This document shows positions 1-8,236 of a stretch of DNA of 12,072 nucleotides, piece after piece. The stretch lies in the NCBI GenBank assembly GCA_036939755.1, contig JALLAZ010000786.1:1-12072 (forward strand), read 5' to 3'. Position 1 is the stretch's first letter, and each line of letters starts with the position of its first letter. Below the pieces are notes generated by a model. The model saw nothing but the letters and a program-made list of their open reading frames with translations. It searched no databases and had not been told where the DNA came from. The translations under genes were made by a program, and so were the position numbers. This stretch comes from Stephanodiscus triporus (lineage: Eukaryota; Bacillariophyta; Thalassiosirophyceae; Thalassiosirales; Thalassiosiraceae).

Positions 1-11
1 CAAATCGGGGA

Positions 12-115
12 CCCCATAGCGCTATGGGGATCCCCATAGTGGTTTGGGGAGGGATAGGTAAAAAATGCAGTTCGGGGATCCCCATAGCGCTACGGGAGTC
101 ATAGCGCTTTGGGGA
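12..115. repeat. Cluster of short palindromic repeats
   Basis: A CATAGCGCT-type core recurs several times, flanked by GGGG or CCCC. Positions 12-29 form a perfect 18-bp palindrome (ccccatagcgctatgggg). Overlapping it, 22-39 form a second perfect palindrome (ctatggggatccccatag). The unit recurs at 74-92 and, degenerate, at 98-115. The overlapping palindromes could fold into alternative hairpins. No ORF of any quality covers this stretch. It resembles a dispersed intergenic repeat, but one locus cannot prove dispersal. Confidence 0.7.
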
Positions 116-377
116 TCAACATATGTACCTTCCTACCTTTGTGGAAGTTACAACAGTAGCTCCGTCACAGTGTTCGAATTTGAGTGGGACCCGATGGTAA
201 ATCCATGCCAAACGCACCGGGTTCAAAAGTAGGTATGTACGATACGTATGGTATTACTCTCTAGAGTACGAAGCAAGCAGCTTTTGTCTGGCCTTCGATT
301 CGACTTCGATCGAGTCTGTTGTCTTTCCTCCACCTCCCCACTCCCCATCATCGCAACTGGCACCAAAAACCACAACC
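116..377. promoter_or_regulatory. Upstream region and 5' leader of the GrpE gene
   Basis: Non-coding stretch between the palindromic repeats and the GrpE start. The start codon context (caaccATGA) is favourable for eukaryotic initiation. The final ~70 bases are pyrimidine- and C-rich, as expected of a leader. I see no convincing TATA box and no RNA gene. A T-arm-like gttcgaat near 174 has no matching stems. Confidence 0.35.
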
Positions 378-1287
378 ATGATCCGACTGTTCATTCTCTC
401 ATCAGTACTATCCTCTCTCGATGCCTTCCGCCTCGCACCGCCATCTTCTCTCCTCCTTCACGGTGGAGCGTCGCGAGATTCCGCCATGATGGCAACGACA
501 TCGTCGCCGCCGCTGCCGCGACGTACGGCATCGTCACCGCTCCACGCCGCCGCCGCCGCCGGCGAAGACGATGCCGCCGCCGAGGGAGGGATTCCGGACG
601 AGACCAAGGCATCTTCGGAGGGTTCCGGCGACGTTTCGGACATCCTTAACTCTCCCGCATTCCTCAAACGAAAGGTGGAGGTCCTGCAATCAGACATCGC
701 TGCCTTGGAAAAGGAATTGGAGGAGGCGACCGCCGTAGCCTCGGCGGCGAAGGAGGAGTGGGGTGCCAAGTTCGACATGCTGAATAAGGAGGTGAGTGGT
801 GCAAGTGTTTGACCGTGGCTGTGTGAATAACATCAAATTCGTAACCGACAACAACATTCATCTTCTCGTTATGTTCTTATGCCTATTCTTCATCCGCATG
901 GATTAGTCGAAAGGGATGCAGGACCGACTGGCCAAACAGGGAGCGCTAGGCACCGAAACCGCAACCATCGACGTCGCCACGCGCATCCTCAATGTCTTGG
1001 ATAATTATGACCGCGCCTTTCAATCCGTCGAGGCGGCCACCAACGAGGAGGTGGAGATCGTGGACGCGTACAAAAAGACGTACGACATGATACTCGACGC
1101 CTTCGTGGAATTGAACGTGACGAAAGTGGAAACCGTCGGGTACGAATTCAATTACGAGATGCATCAGGCCATGATGCAGATGCCGAGCGACGAGTACGAG
1201 GAGGGGATTGTCTGTCAGGAGTTCGCTATGGGATGGAAGTTCGGGGAGAAGTTGATCCGTCCGGCGATGGTGGTGGTTACGGCTTGA
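378..1287 (+). CDS. grpE: Plastid-targeted GrpE nucleotide exchange factor (two exons)
   Basis: Co-chaperone that releases ADP from Hsp70/DnaK. Exons are 378-791 and 907-1287, with a 115-nt phase-0 intron (GTGAGT..TTAG), giving 264 residues. Residues 1-16 are a hydrophobic signal peptide ending in the DAF-RLAP junction at residues 15-20. This, with the Ser/Ala-rich and basic segment that follows, indicates bipartite import into a complex plastid. Residues ~60-90 are an Ala/acidic low-complexity linker containing a GCC-rich tract. Residues ~97-150 form the long coiled-coil helix typical of GrpE. Residues ~155-264 carry the four-helix and beta-wing region, with LDNYDRAF, VGYEFNYEMHQAM and a C-terminal LIRPAMVVV matching the family ending. 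Its likely partner is the plastid DnaK/Hsp70. A mitochondrial GrpE would not need the signal peptide. Family call is firm; plastid location is an inference from the presequence. Confidence 0.92.
541..588 (+). repeat. GCC/GCG-rich low-complexity tract in the GrpE linker
   Basis: Imperfect GCC/GAC triplets encode an Ala-rich then acidic linker between the targeting peptide and the coiled coil. The same tract creates Arg-rich spurious frames on both strands. It is probably a neutral trinucleotide expansion. Confidence 0.5.
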
Positions 1288-1564
1288 TGAATGAAATATT
1301 ATGTGGGTTTTGTCTGTGGGCATCATATGGGAAATGATATTATTTAACCTACACATGACGTTAGACGGATTTACTTGAGTAGGCTCCAGACGCTCGTCGT
1401 TTCGTTGTTTATCTCTGTAACTTATCCAGTAAAAAACACCTGAACTTTGGTCAAAGGAGAAGTATTGCTTTATCACGAGCGTACCTATGCTTTACCACAA
1501 ACAACAAAGGAGCTGATATAACTTGGCGAATAACATTTTTTGACTAAACACGCACAGCACAAAT

Positions 1565-2819
1565 TCAGTAATCACCGTCATCGGCGCAAACTTCACCGAA
1601 CACATCGCAGGGACATTCCTCGTCCTCCTGTGACGATGCATCCTTCTTTTCTTCATCGGAAGCATCCTCCTCCTCCTCCCCTCCCCGGCCCTCATCGTGG
1701 TCCCCACGTCCGACCCTATGTCGCACGTACCACGACAATTGTTCGTCGCCTACGTCGTGTTCGCACGCGTCGTATATTTCTCGTGCCATATTTATGACTT
1801 TGTCCGCCCCCTCCATGGTGAAGGTCTTGACGACCGCATCCCTCAGGGAGGTGTGCCTCTGCATGTCGGCGTGGAGGAATCTGTGCAAATGCGCCCGGAT
1901 GCACTTGAGTCCGCTTCCCTGCCCTCCGTCGTTGGGAGGGTGCACCTTGCAAAGGTCCAGGTAATCCACGGCCATTCGCAATCGTCCCGGTCCAGTCCGT
2001 CTGTAATTCGTCGATTCGACGTTCGTCTCGGTGAAAAGCGGAGGATATTCCAATATCGCCTCCGACGACATGACGCCGTCAGCGCCCGTCGCCTCCAGAC
2101 ACCGTCGGACGTCGTCCATGTTGGATATCCCCCCGTTGGCGAGGACGGGCACCCGACGTCCAACTAGCTCGACCACCCTCCGTATCGCGTCCCAGTCGGC
2201 GTCCCCCGTCGCCATCTGCTTCTGGTGCCTATTGCGGCCGTGTATCGTGAGCATCGACGCGCCCGCGTCGACCAGCCTCTCGTACAGCGCGAGGGAGTCC
2301 TCTATGCCCGTGGGGAGTATCCGAAGCTTGACGCTCACGGGCACGGACAGGTTCGACGACAGGTGACGCACGATGTCGACGATACGATCTCCCCCCTCCT
2401 CCTCCATGAGAAAAGCGCCGTACCGTCCCCTCTTCGCGATGCCCTGGGGACAGCCGCAGTTGACGTCGACTCCGTCGACCCCTCCCTCCACGATCCTCAT
2501 CGCCGCGAGGAGCACGTCCTTGTCGTGCCCGCAGAACTGCGCGATGAGCGGCCGGTCCTCCGCGGGAGTGCCCTGCTTCCAGAACTTTCGTCGGTATCCC
2601 GGCTTCTCCACGAACATCTTCGCGTGTATCATAGGCGTGAAGCAAAGGTTGGCGTTGTACCTGCGCGCGAGGAGGCGGTAGGGCAGGTCCGAGGCGTCGA
2701 CCATGGGCGACCCACCACGAGGGCCGTATCGCGCAGGTCGGGGGGCATGGAGGGGTGCCGATGTGCGTGTCGCAGGAGGAGCTGGCGGAGCCAATCGCGC
2801 TGGATCTTTCAACCTTCAT
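1565..2819 (-). CDS. DUS1: Dus1-type tRNA-dihydrouridine synthase, with apparent frameshift near its 5' end
   Basis: FMN/NADPH-dependent enzyme that reduces uridine to dihydrouridine in the tRNA D-loop (yeast Dus1 acts on U16/U17). The main frame runs from an ATG at 2704 to the TGA at 1565 (379 residues). It carries MVDASDLPYRLLARRY, CFTPMIHAKMF, RPLIAQFCGHD, the catalytic-Cys motif NCGCPQGIAKRGRYGAF (Cys about residue 85), VSVKLR, TIHGR, VLANGGI and GVMSSEAI. All are standard TIM-barrel FMN-binding and active-site positions. The C-terminus is a very acidic tail. The first ATG in this frame (2704) would remove the first barrel strand. An ATG at 2819 opens a second frame that ends in SWWVA exactly where the family has VAPMVD, and joining the two needs 2 extra nucleotides at about 2705. 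No AG acceptor lies where an intron could make the join. Either the sequence has an indel, the gene is damaged, or translation starts at 2704. Convergent with grpE and divergent from the nuclease gene. Confidence 0.88.
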
Positions 2820-3040
2820 CGGCGGTCGATGATTGGTTGTGGCCTGAGCGGAGTCAGGTGTCGGAGGTTGGGCGGTCGGTCAGTTGGGCGGGAGTCTGTG
2901 GTTTTGCGCTTGCTCTCCCGCGCATTTTGCATTCTGTGGTCGGATAGGAATCCGTAATATGGCCGCCCTCCGAGCATGCTTGCGGCTCGCCTCGGTGAAA
3001 AGGTGCCTCGTTCAAGGAACACATCAAAGCCGAGTCGAGG
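2820..3040. promoter_or_regulatory. Divergent intergenic region between DUS and the nuclease gene
   Basis: 221 bases separate the two divergent starts, so both promoters must lie here or overlap the first codons. No TATA-like element is evident. It contains an ATG at 2959 followed by a short frame rich in Ala, Arg and Leu. This could be a leader exon of the nuclease gene, described under that gene and in the findings. Confidence 0.4.
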
Positions 3041-3347
3041 ATGCCGTCGTGGGTAGATCGAATGCGGATGGTGCCCCTAACCGGCACACCATCGAGGACG
3101 GCGACAACTCCTAAAAAGGCGACGTCTTCCGGGAAAGACATCAGCCGACACGACGACGACGACGAAGTCCTGGAATTCAATATCGCCACGCTCAACTTGC
3201 TCGCGGAATCGTACCTGACGCCCCGCTCCCATCCAGGATTGCCCAGGAGGTACGCCGACGTGGCATTCGACCCGTCGAGACGACGAAGGTTGCTTTTGGA
3301 GACCCTCGAGAGATTTTGCGGTTCGTCCCCCCCCTCGGCCGAATCGC

Positions 3348-3378
<31 letters not shown>

Positions 3379-5985
3379 CAAGTTGGACGTACTCGCCCTC
3401 CAGGAACTCGACCTGGTCGAGGCAGGCGATCCTATTCTTCCCGCGTTCGAGGCTTGGGGGTATCGGGTGGTCAGGACCCCGAGCGATCAGCGTAAGGATT
3501 GCTGCGCGATCGCATTCGACGAGAGCAAATTCACATTGATCAATTCCGAGGTGGTTAGGTTCGATGACCTGGCGACCTTGCCGAAAAAGCGCGACTGCGA
3601 TGGCGGCGACGTTGAAGACGCCGCCGCTGGCAAGGAGGCGAACGGCACCTCCGTGACCTACCACAACATCAAGCCCCGGAGGTCCAACTCGCCGCCGGAG
3701 TTGACCGGGATGGTACGGTCGTTCCTGCGGAGGAATTGCGCCGTCGTGGCGCATCTCGAGTCCGTCCGCACGAGGCAGTCGATCATAGTCGCGTCGGTCC
3801 ATTTGTATTGGCATCCCGGATACGAGTATGTGAAACTCTGTCAGGCGAAGTACTTGTTGGATTTCGTCGCCGCGTTTGCCATCACGGAACAGAGGAGGGC
3901 GGCGGGAACGACAACGGCGACGACTCGACAGGCGCCATCCGTCATCATTTGCGGGGACATCAATTCGAAGCCGGGGAGTACCGTTCACAAGCTATTCGTG
4001 GAACCTCATGTAGATGCCAGGACTGTGGCACCGTGGCGGTACTTCTGGGACCAAGACAACGAGGTGATGTATAAGGAGGACGATGACAACGGAAGTGCAG
4101 CCAACAAGGAGGAAGAGGAGGGACACCGCGACAGGGTAACCATGGAATCTCATTCCAACAAAAACAACAGCAATGAGCATTACAATAATGCCGCTTCACA
4201 GCACGGGAAGGATCCAACAGTCGCGACAAACTCTGACTTGCCAACCGTAATTAATGACCCAGAGAAGGAAAGGGAACACGGGCACGTGGCGAGCGGGTTT
4301 CCTGCTGGTGGAAACATTATGAGTGGACTTCCAACTCAATTTACCACTTACTGCGGGTTCATTGACTCGAATATCGATGACAAGAAGGACACGTCAGATG
4401 CCACAGTTGATACGAATTACGACGACTTCAAATTGAATCAATGCGAAGGCCGGCCCTTAGAAACCACCAAAATTGGAATGAACACATCGGAAACGAGTAT
4501 TCCAGAAAATGGTCATGCAGAATCATATGATCACGTCAACGGTGCCTACAATGACTCGAAAGAATCACTTGCGATGCGCAAACTTCTGAAGCACAACACT
4601 CCACAAGATTATCAGCACTCAACACCACCATTGTCAGTAAAATACATGCTGGATTACACATTGAATCGGTTCACAAGGTGAGATATGTGTTCATTCATGC
4701 GTCTTGCCCTCACTCGAACAGTGCGCTCACGGGTTTTATTATTCTCAAAGATGGCTTCGACTTTTGGGCATTGACGCCAGGTTGGAAAGATTGGAGGAGG
4801 AAAAAGAACGTACTAGCGGTGGCAAAATGTGAGTGCTTTACGATAAACTTTCCGCCGATATTCACTGGAGCTCTCAAGCTCACCACACGGAATGCCATAC
4901 ATTACCCTAGAGCCCTATTCGAACACTGTAAAAACGAACGACGGACACTCCTCACGACATCCTATAAGCTCCTGCTCAGAAAGGACTGCCCTCCTGGAGC
5001 CTACCTTCTTGACCCGAAATCTACCTCCTATCTAGAACTTACGCTACCCCGTCTCCTCCGAACCCACGGTATTGAGCTATCGCCGCGCACTTTTCTCACC
5101 CGTTGTGTTTTGTGCAATGGTGACATAAATCGGGTATCGACTGAAGAGGAGAAGAGAGCTGTATTTATACAGCACGATGCGCCTGGTATGGCAGATGGCA
5201 ACTTGGAGGACGTGGAGGTATTTAGATGTACCCGCTGTTTGCAAGGTTATTGGTGGGATGAAAGGCCAGCTAGCTCAGCTTCTCGCTCATTTAATCAAGC
5301 GGCAAAGCTGCTACGGTTATGCTTGCGCGGGGGGGTTGCTTTGAAGGATGAAAATCCAACTGACAAAAAGAATTGGCTCAGACAAGACATTATGGGGGCA
5401 TTTGAATTTGTCGACGTTGCAAAAGAGCGCGAGGCTCCGGACCGGTCAACGAATGAAAATGAAGAACTTGCTGTGATCGAATGGCTGAATAAAGAGAAAC
5501 TGAGTAGTCCCTTCACACTGAAAAGTGCAATGGCTCTAGGTGACACAACCTTAGAATCATTACCTTTTACGAACGTGACGAAAGAATTCGTTGGAACTTT
5601 GGACTATCTTTTTTTCTCTGCGCAACAATTCGAGCAATTGTGCAAGCTGACCCTTCCTAAATCGTTCAAAGAGATGAATCCTACAGGGATTCGTCAAGGA
5701 CATTTGATTCCCAGTGATATCTGGCCGAGTGATCACATTGCAGTTGGAGCTCGCTTAAGACTGAAACAAAAAGATACTCCTGCCGCTGATCGCTCTCACA
5801 CCGCTCCCCGTAATAGAGCAAATGATGCCATCAATGACAAGAGCCCAACGAATAACAATGCGAAACCGCATGCTCGTACGTGTGCTTGCGGCTGTGTCCC
5901 CGAAATACTGTCCTTATTTGAAATGGCTGAGCTCAGGAAGAAAGCTAGGGATGCAAAAATAACTGCGGCCAAGGCAGCAAAGTAA
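3041..5985 (+). CDS. Composite nuclease: EEP (CCR4/nocturnin-like) domain interrupted by a Mut7-C RNase domain
   Basis: Exons 3041-4677, 4751-4828 and 4911-5985; introns of 73 nt (phase 2) and 82 nt (phase 2), both GTGAG..AG. The sum is 2790 nt, giving 929 residues in one frame. Residues ~45-320 are the first half of an EEP Mg2+-dependent phosphodiesterase: TLNLLAES (Asn52), LALQELDL (Glu122), SVHLYWHPG (His254) and CGDINSKPGS (Asp306, Asn308). Residues ~345-525 are a hydrophilic low-complexity linker. Residues ~533-690 are a Mut7-C (PF01927) PIN-like RNase module: KYMLDYTLNRFTR joined by splicing to WLRLLGID, then ERRTLLTTSYKLL, then a zinc ribbon with RCVLCNGD (Cys637, Cys640) and RCTRC (Cys678, Cys681). 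Residues ~772-860 complete the EEP fold: LKSAM, PFTNVTKEFVGTLDYLFFS (Asp803) and WPSDHI (Asp846, His847). The tail has a CACGC cluster and a basic helix. A role in RNA or poly(A) turnover is likely; the substrate is unknown. The start could instead be ATG 2959 through a 70-nt intron (3049-3118, phase 0), which gives a presequence-like N-terminus. Confidence 0.82.
3346..3375 (+). repeat. (GAC)n trinucleotide run
   Basis: A near-perfect GAC run encodes an eight-residue poly-Asp tract (residues ~104-111) in a loop of the EEP domain. A shorter GAC run lies at ~3151-3166. Such microsatellites are prone to length change. Confidence 0.75.
4678..4750 (+). other. Intron 1 of the composite nuclease gene
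   Basis: Donor aag|GTGAGATATG, acceptor CTCAAAG|atgg, 73 nt, phase 2. Removing it turns the exon ending NRFTR into NRFTRWLRLLGIDAR, the conserved first helix of Mut7-C. The homology therefore fixes the splice sites. Confidence 0.85.
4829..4910 (+). other. Intron 2 of the composite nuclease gene
   Basis: Donor aaaat|GTGAGTG, acceptor ATTACCCTAG|agcc, 82 nt, phase 2. It is the only AG in range that restores the frame. The join reads TSGGK-I-ALFEHCKNERRTLLT, as expected for the middle of Mut7-C. The intervening 78-nt exon (4751-4828) is unusually small. Confidence 0.8.
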
Positions 5986-6075
5986 AAAGTAGTGTACGCT
6001 CGTGGAGAAAGACTACTTACAAAGATCAGAGTATCAAAAATGTGTACACAGTGATGACTAAAATGTAAACTATCC

Positions 6076-7824
6076 CTAATAAACTTCCACGTGCCATTGA
6101 TTGTTCTTTTTCAGCTCGCTCAATTTATCACTCCAAACAATACCCTGGCTCTGAGCGACGGCTTCCAATGTCTCCAGAATGGGTGGCATCATTCCCTTCA
6201 ATCCGCAGAAGTAGACATGTGCACCGGCATCAAGTCGATCGAATAATTCTTTCCCGTTTTGAGCGATGACATGCTGAACGTAGAGTTTGCCACCGTCAAT
6301 AGAGTTGGTCATTTCGCGGGATATGGCGTAGTCAATCCTTAAGTGGCCAGGCGAAGCTATGGATAGATTTAGGAGTGAAAAGGTCACGCGAGACACATAT
6401 GAGATCAACTTTGCAAGTGATCAATATCCAAAGTATTGTGTGTACATAGGACTTACCATTTCTCATCATGCAGTCGAACTCTTCCTTGTACAACAACCCT
6501 CCACTAACGGGCACGCCCAACACCAACCAGGCGCTGCCACCGAACATATGCCTCGCTGAACAGCACGAACAAGAAGAAAAACGGTTATCGGGGGTGATAC
6601 GTCGTGTTCTCGAAAACAATCGGAGTACCGTACGCACCTAAAGTATTTTCCATAAACAATCGATGCATAAATCCACGGAACGGCGCAATTCCAGTTCCGG
6701 TCGCAATCATGATAATATCCTTCGTGGGATCCTTGGGGAGCAACATCGTCTTCCCTACCGGTCCCGCGACTGAGACTTCATCACCCGGCTGAAGGTCACA
6801 CAGAAAGTTGGAGCACACTCCCTGCTTTGCGGGATCCTTCTGGCCGGTGATTGGGTCGATGTATTCGGCGCGTCTGACGCAAAGGCTAATGGTATTGCCG
6901 TCCAGTAGATCGCCATAGCGGGTGGAGGCAATGGAGTAAAGTCGGGGTTTGTGATTGCGACCGCTCGTTGCGTCCGTGCCGGGAGGTATGACGCTGAGAG
7001 ATTGCCCTGAAGACCCAAGCAACGCAAGGAACAAAGTCGGATGTGAGCATTAGTAGGTTGGATATTGCTCCAACATGACACATCAACCACTTCAAAACAG
7101 AGTAACTACGCCCTCCGTGATAAAAATGTGGGGAGATTTCATGCGTCGAACAAAAGGAATCATTCAACTATTACAATACGTGGTCTCTCCCAAGCCCTAC
7201 CAAAGAGCTCATTTCATCGACACTTTTCAGTGCCGACACCTTTCTTATCGCATTCAAACAGGGGCCAACTGTGAGCATGGAATAAATTTTTATTGGCTCA
7301 GCCGGCCTGTGATAGGGAATGCATTTTTTACACTTGTGCACGCCCAGAATGGAGATTGGATAAAAAATCTCACCCTCAACATAGTGAAAACCGACAGGGA
7401 GCTTCATGATGATATGTTCGATGTCGCCCGGCGCATCGTCGCTGATGAGCTTGGCGCGCCCGAGTATTGTGGCGGTAACGGGCGCCTGAGGCTTGGCAAA
7501 GTTTAGCGGCAATTCTCCGTTGGAATCGAGATGCTCGAGGAAGTGTTGCGCATCCCTGATCTGCACCCCGACCGGGGGGGTGTCGACGATGTTCTGGGGC
7601 GGGACAATCGTGAAGGCCGCGCCGTTGGAGATGCGACCGATGAGATCGTTCGTGCCTTGCAATTTCCCAGACTCGTTGGGATCGAAGAGGGAAAGATCGC
7701 CGGGCAATTTGATGCTCACTCCCGAGCCGGCCTTTTTGATGAGGTCCGGCGGTGACGGGGTGAACGCAAGTGCCGCATTGGTGAGCGACGCTGCGGCGCT
7801 GATGTAGAACAATCTTGTTATCAT
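6076..7824 (-). CDS. petH: Plastid ferredoxin-NADP+ reductase precursor (four exons)
   Basis: Transfers electrons from photosystem I-reduced ferredoxin to NADP+ on the stromal side of the thylakoid. Exons, in transcript order, are 7824-7374, 7006-6639+1 (ending 6638), 6555-6457 and 6356-6076. Introns are 367, 82, 100 and GT..AG bordered, all phase 1. The sum is 1200 nt, giving 399 residues. The start at 7824 (aaccATGA) is the first ATG and opens directly into a hydrophobic signal peptide ending AALAFTP (A20-F21), a bipartite plastid presequence. Residues ~22-112 are a spacer without recognised domain. The FAD domain follows, with [11 protein letters not shown] and RLYSIAS (~172-178), [20 protein letters not shown] and GPVGK. 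The NADP+ domain has [14 protein letters not shown] (~250-263), [26 protein letters not shown] and VYFCGLKGM, and the protein ends WHVEVY with the C-terminal aromatic residue that stacks on FAD. All key FNR motifs are intact. Convergent with the nuclease gene (90-nt gap) and divergent from the RdRP-like gene. Confidence 0.94.
7007..7373 (-). other. Long first intron of petH
   Basis: 367 nt, GTGAGATTTTTT..CTTCAG, phase 1, splitting the Gly codon of YVEG|QSLS. It is three to five times longer than the other introns here. On the opposite strand it carries part of a 143-codon open frame that continues antisense over exon 1, most likely by chance. I see no RNA gene in it. Confidence 0.85.
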
Positions 7825-8236
7825 GGTTGATATGTGTGTGGTTTGTGGTGGTGAGCGCACAGCCGGTGGATTTTGTTTGTACTTGTCGTTGAACGTAGGA
7901 ATAAGTAGTACCTTTTGGAGCAGCTGTCCTACCTACAATACTTCTTTTTTCTCTCACCCAGCCCCCCCATCATCCACGGAAGCCCTTGTGCTCGCCCCCA
8001 GCAAGAAACAAGAAAATTTGGTGTGCTCCAAAACAACAAAAGACAAAAGGGACCTCTGAGGCTGATTGTTATCCTCCTCTATCTTCATCTCTACTACTTC
8101 CTCCGAGATAGTGCGTGCAGGAATGATTATTTCGCATGAGAGGGAAAGTGCCTAATGATGAACACGATGCGAATTCTGAGACGTCAAACAGCTGGTCTAA
8201 AAGATATGATCCTAACTCTACATCACAATCAACAGG
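7825..8236. promoter_or_regulatory. Divergent intergenic region between petH and the RdRP-like gene
   Basis: 412 bases with no credible coding content. It must contain both promoters. It has a pyrimidine-rich stretch around 7938-7970, including a run of seven C. Just before the 8237 ATG, CCTAACTCTACATCACAATCAACAG resembles a branch point plus 3' splice acceptor ending at 8235, so a 5'-leader intron is possible. No matching donor can be assigned with confidence. Confidence 0.4.

Noticed and set aside
140..240. Possible tRNA (gttcgaat and gggttcaa T-loop-like strings)
   Set aside because: No paired T-stem, anticodon arm or acceptor stem could be built around either string.
248..649. 133-codon frame with a long Arg run
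   Set aside because: It is the out-of-frame shadow of the GCC-rich GrpE linker; GrpE homology and the targeting peptide fix the other frame.
1697..2947. Long plus-strand frames opposite the DUS gene
   Set aside because: Antisense shadows of a GC-rich conserved coding region; their translations show no family motif and the DUS frame explains the sequence.
3077..3988. 303-codon minus-strand frame with a poly-Val run
   Set aside because: The Val run is the antisense reading of the GAC/poly-Asp tract in the nuclease gene; no independent support.
7075..7506. 143-codon plus-strand frame across the petH intron
   Set aside because: Half of it is antisense to petH exon 1 and the rest lies in the intron; no recognisable motif or splice context.
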